From assembly GCA_045104975.1 (NCBI GenBank), contig JBGCCY010000033.1, positions 137,131 through 201,130 on the forward strand: a stretch of DNA of 64,000 nt, in the 5' to 3' direction. Source of the stretch: CAJQQY01 sp045104975 (lineage in GTDB: Bacteria > Bacteroidota > Bacteroidia > Chitinophagales > Saprospiraceae). This document shows, piece after piece, positions 62,426 through 64,000 of the stretch (position 1 is its first letter; the number at the start of each line of letters is the position of its first letter). Below the pieces are notes generated by a model. The model made no database searches. It was not told where the DNA came from and saw nothing but the letters and a program-made list of their open reading frames with translations. The position numbers were made by a program, and so were the translations under genes.

Positions 62426-64000
62426 ATGATTAGCAAATTTTATAACATCACCTCCTTAGTAACTCTATTCGTTTTTTTTGTAAATATTTCTTTTGCACAA
62501 AATCAAGACTTGGTCGAAAAGAGAAGTCATACAGCCATTTCCATTTTAGATAAAGAGAAACCTGAAATAGATGGTCGATTAAATGAGGAAATTTGGCAGA
62601 CAGGAAAATGGGACACCGATTTTATTCAGCGACAACCGAATGAAAATCTGCCTCCTTCCGAGCAAACAGCTTTTAAAATTTTATTCGATGCAAAATATTT
62701 GTACATCGGCATTAGAATGTATGACCAAGACCCAACTTCCATTAACCGGCGAATGTCAAGACGAGATGGTTTTGAGGGCGATTGGATAGAAGTAGTCTTA
62801 GATGGAAATGGAGATTTACGTTCTGCTTTTTCGATCACCTTGACTGCTGCAGGAGTCAGAGGGGATAAAATTATTTCTATGAATGGAACCAATGAAGATA
62901 TTTTTTGGAACCCTATCTGGTCAGCAAAAACGAATATTGATGAAGAGGGATGGACTGCAGAAATGAAGATTCCTTTTAGTCAATTGAGGTTTGGAAAATT
63001 ACAAAATGCGACCTGGGGATTACAAGTTCGCAGAAAATATTTTAAGCAAGAAGAAACATCTGTTTGGCAACGAGTGCCTTTAAATGCTTCTGGTTGGGTG
63101 AGCGAATTTGGTCGATTAGAAGGACTCCAAAATGTGGGCGCTCAAAAGCTAATGGAAATTCAACCATATGTAGTTAGCTCTTTAGAAACATTTAAAAAAG
63201 AACCACAAAATCCTTTTAAATCAAAAAACAAAATAAATATTACTGCAGGGGTAGATGGAAAAATTGGTGTGACCAATGACCTTACTTTAGATTTCACTAT
63301 TAATCCAGATTTTGGACAAGTTGAGGCCGATCCTTCTGCAATTGCATTGGATGGGTTTCAGCTTTTCTTTGCGGAACAGCGCCCCTTCTTTGTAGAAAAT
63401 AAAGAGATATTAAATTATCAATTTTCCACTCCCCAAATTTGGAGTATTTATAATAATGATAATCTTTTTTATTCTCGAAGGATCGGAGGAAAACCACATG
63501 GAAATGCTAATCCATTTTCTAATGAATATGTTGAAGCACCTGAACGAACAACTATTTTAGGAGCGGCTAAATTTGGAGGTAAAACCCAAAAGGGTTTATC
63601 GATTGGGATATTGGAGGCCGTCACCACAACAGAATACGCCAAAATCTCTGATGGAACCACAGATAGAGAAGTAGAGATAGAACCATTGACCAATTACTTT
63701 GTGGGTAGAGTACAAAGAGATTTTAATAATAGAAATACTTTTATTGGAGGAATTTTGACAGCTACCAATAGAGACTTGGATGAAACCTTGCAAGCTTTAC
63801 TACATAAAAATGCTACAACATTTGGTCTCGACTTTTTGCATCAATGGAATAATAGAAATTACTATGTAGGGGCAAATTTTATTGCAAGTAATGTTCAAGG
63901 GAGCAAAGAGGCTATCCTTCAAACACAAACTTCGATTGCTCATCTTTTTAAAAAACCAGATGCCAGTTACGCAAGTGTCAACCCAAATAAAACTTCTTTA
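62426..64000 (+). CDS. DUF5916 outer-membrane protein with N-terminal CBM9-like domain, 5' part
   Basis: An open frame of 525 codons from ATG 62426 running off the window end. Signal peptide MISKFYNITSLVTLFVFFVNISFAQ. Residues about 35-215 form a carbohydrate-binding-family-9-like sandwich (EIDGRLNEEIWQTGKW, FKILFDAKYLYIGIRMYDQDP, DWIEVVLDGNGDLRSAF, WTAEMKIPFSQLRF). From about 225 the DUF5916 beta-barrel begins (GVDGKIGVTNDLTLDFTINPDFGQVEADPS, FFAEQRPFFVENKEIL, FYSRRIGGKPHG). The family is common in Bacteroidota outer membranes; its transported or bound substrate is unknown. It is divergent from a LysR regulator that may control it. Confidence 0.9.
   Translation, partial: MISKFYNITSLVTLFVFFVNISFAQNQDLVEKRSHTAISILDKEKPEIDGRLNEEIWQTGKWDTDFIQRQPNENLPPSEQTAFKILFDAKYLYIGIRMYDQDPTSINRRMSRRDGFEGDWIEVVLDGNGDLRSAFSITLTAAGVRGDKIISMNGTNEDIFWNPIWSAKTNIDEEGWTAEMKIPFSQLRFGKLQNATWGLQVRRKYFKQEETSVWQRVPLNASGWVSEFGRLEGLQNVGAQKLMEIQPYVVSSLETFKKEPQNPFKSKNKINITAGVDGKIGVTNDLTLDFTINPDFGQVEADPSAIALDGFQLFFAEQRPFFVENKEILNYQFSTPQIWSIYNNDNLFYSRRIGGKPHGNANPFSNEYVEAPERTTILGAAKFGGKTQKGLSIGILEAVTTTEYAKISDGTTDREVEIEPLTNYFVGRVQRDFNNRNTFIGGILTATNRDLDETLQALLHKNATTFGLDFLHQWNNRNYYVGANFIASNVQGSKEAILQTQTSIAHLFKKPDASYASVNPNKTSL

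Noticed and set aside
1..64000. Prophage, insertion sequence or integrative element spanning the window
   Set aside because: No integrase, transposase, phage structural or conjugation genes are visible in any frame; only non-autonomous repeats are present.

Overview
This 64 kb window comes from an AT-rich bacterial chromosome of the phylum Bacteroidota, most likely a Saprospirales-like lineage; the class-level guess is inference only. Support for the phylum: many secreted proteins with C-terminal sorting domains of the type IX secretion system (T9SS, types A and B), three PorP/SprF-family outer-membrane proteins, SprB repeats, a CHU_C gliding-motility-associated C-terminal domain in three proteins, a TonB receptor with a CarboxypepD_reg-like N-terminus, DUF5916, and promoters of the Bacteroidetes form TTTG-N18-TAnnTTTG. 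I saw no tRNA, rRNA, CRISPR array, transposase gene or phage gene.

Layout. 1-2.5 kb: the 3' end of a type-B T9SS surface protein followed by a PorP/SprF protein. 2.6-6.0 kb: a secreted esterase, the GTPase Era, an unknown 194-residue protein and a NadR-like kinase. 6.1-8.9 kb: promoter, TPP riboswitch, terminator-like expression platform and a TonB-dependent receptor, so thiamine (or precursor) uptake is the likely role. 9-15 kb: a small beta-barrel-like protein, a 1147-residue exported orphan and a lipoprotein with one Asp-box.

15.7-52 kb: the secretome core. It holds a 2515-residue metalloprotease with 23 PKD domains, an M23 peptidase, a 3973-residue giant with about 39 cysteine-paired Ig-like repeats (including an exact 4 x 756 bp higher-order tandem repeat), a second giant of 2513 residues with about 23 related repeats, a membrane protein, and a 1519-residue glycoside-hydrolase-like protein with HYR, SprB, PKD, cohesin-like and dockerin-like segments.

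52-64 kb: an NTF2-like/Reg_prop gene pair, a MITE-like inverted-repeat element, a DUF4177 protein, two tandem PorP/SprF paralogues, a TIR-RDD fusion protein, two lipoproteins (one with HEIIH), a small helical protein, a LysR regulator and the 5' part of a DUF5916 protein.

How it fits together: at least six T9SS substrates (three type A, three type B) are encoded here with three PorP/SprF proteins, so the window reads as a cell-surface adhesion and degradation locus. Several intergenic gaps carry strong hairpins, dispersed palindromes and one MITE-like element. The best candidates for something undescribed are the TIR-RDD fusion, whose usual catalytic glutamate position appears to be Arg, the 756 bp repeat amplification, and the single-chain glycosidase carrying both cohesin-like and dockerin-like segments.
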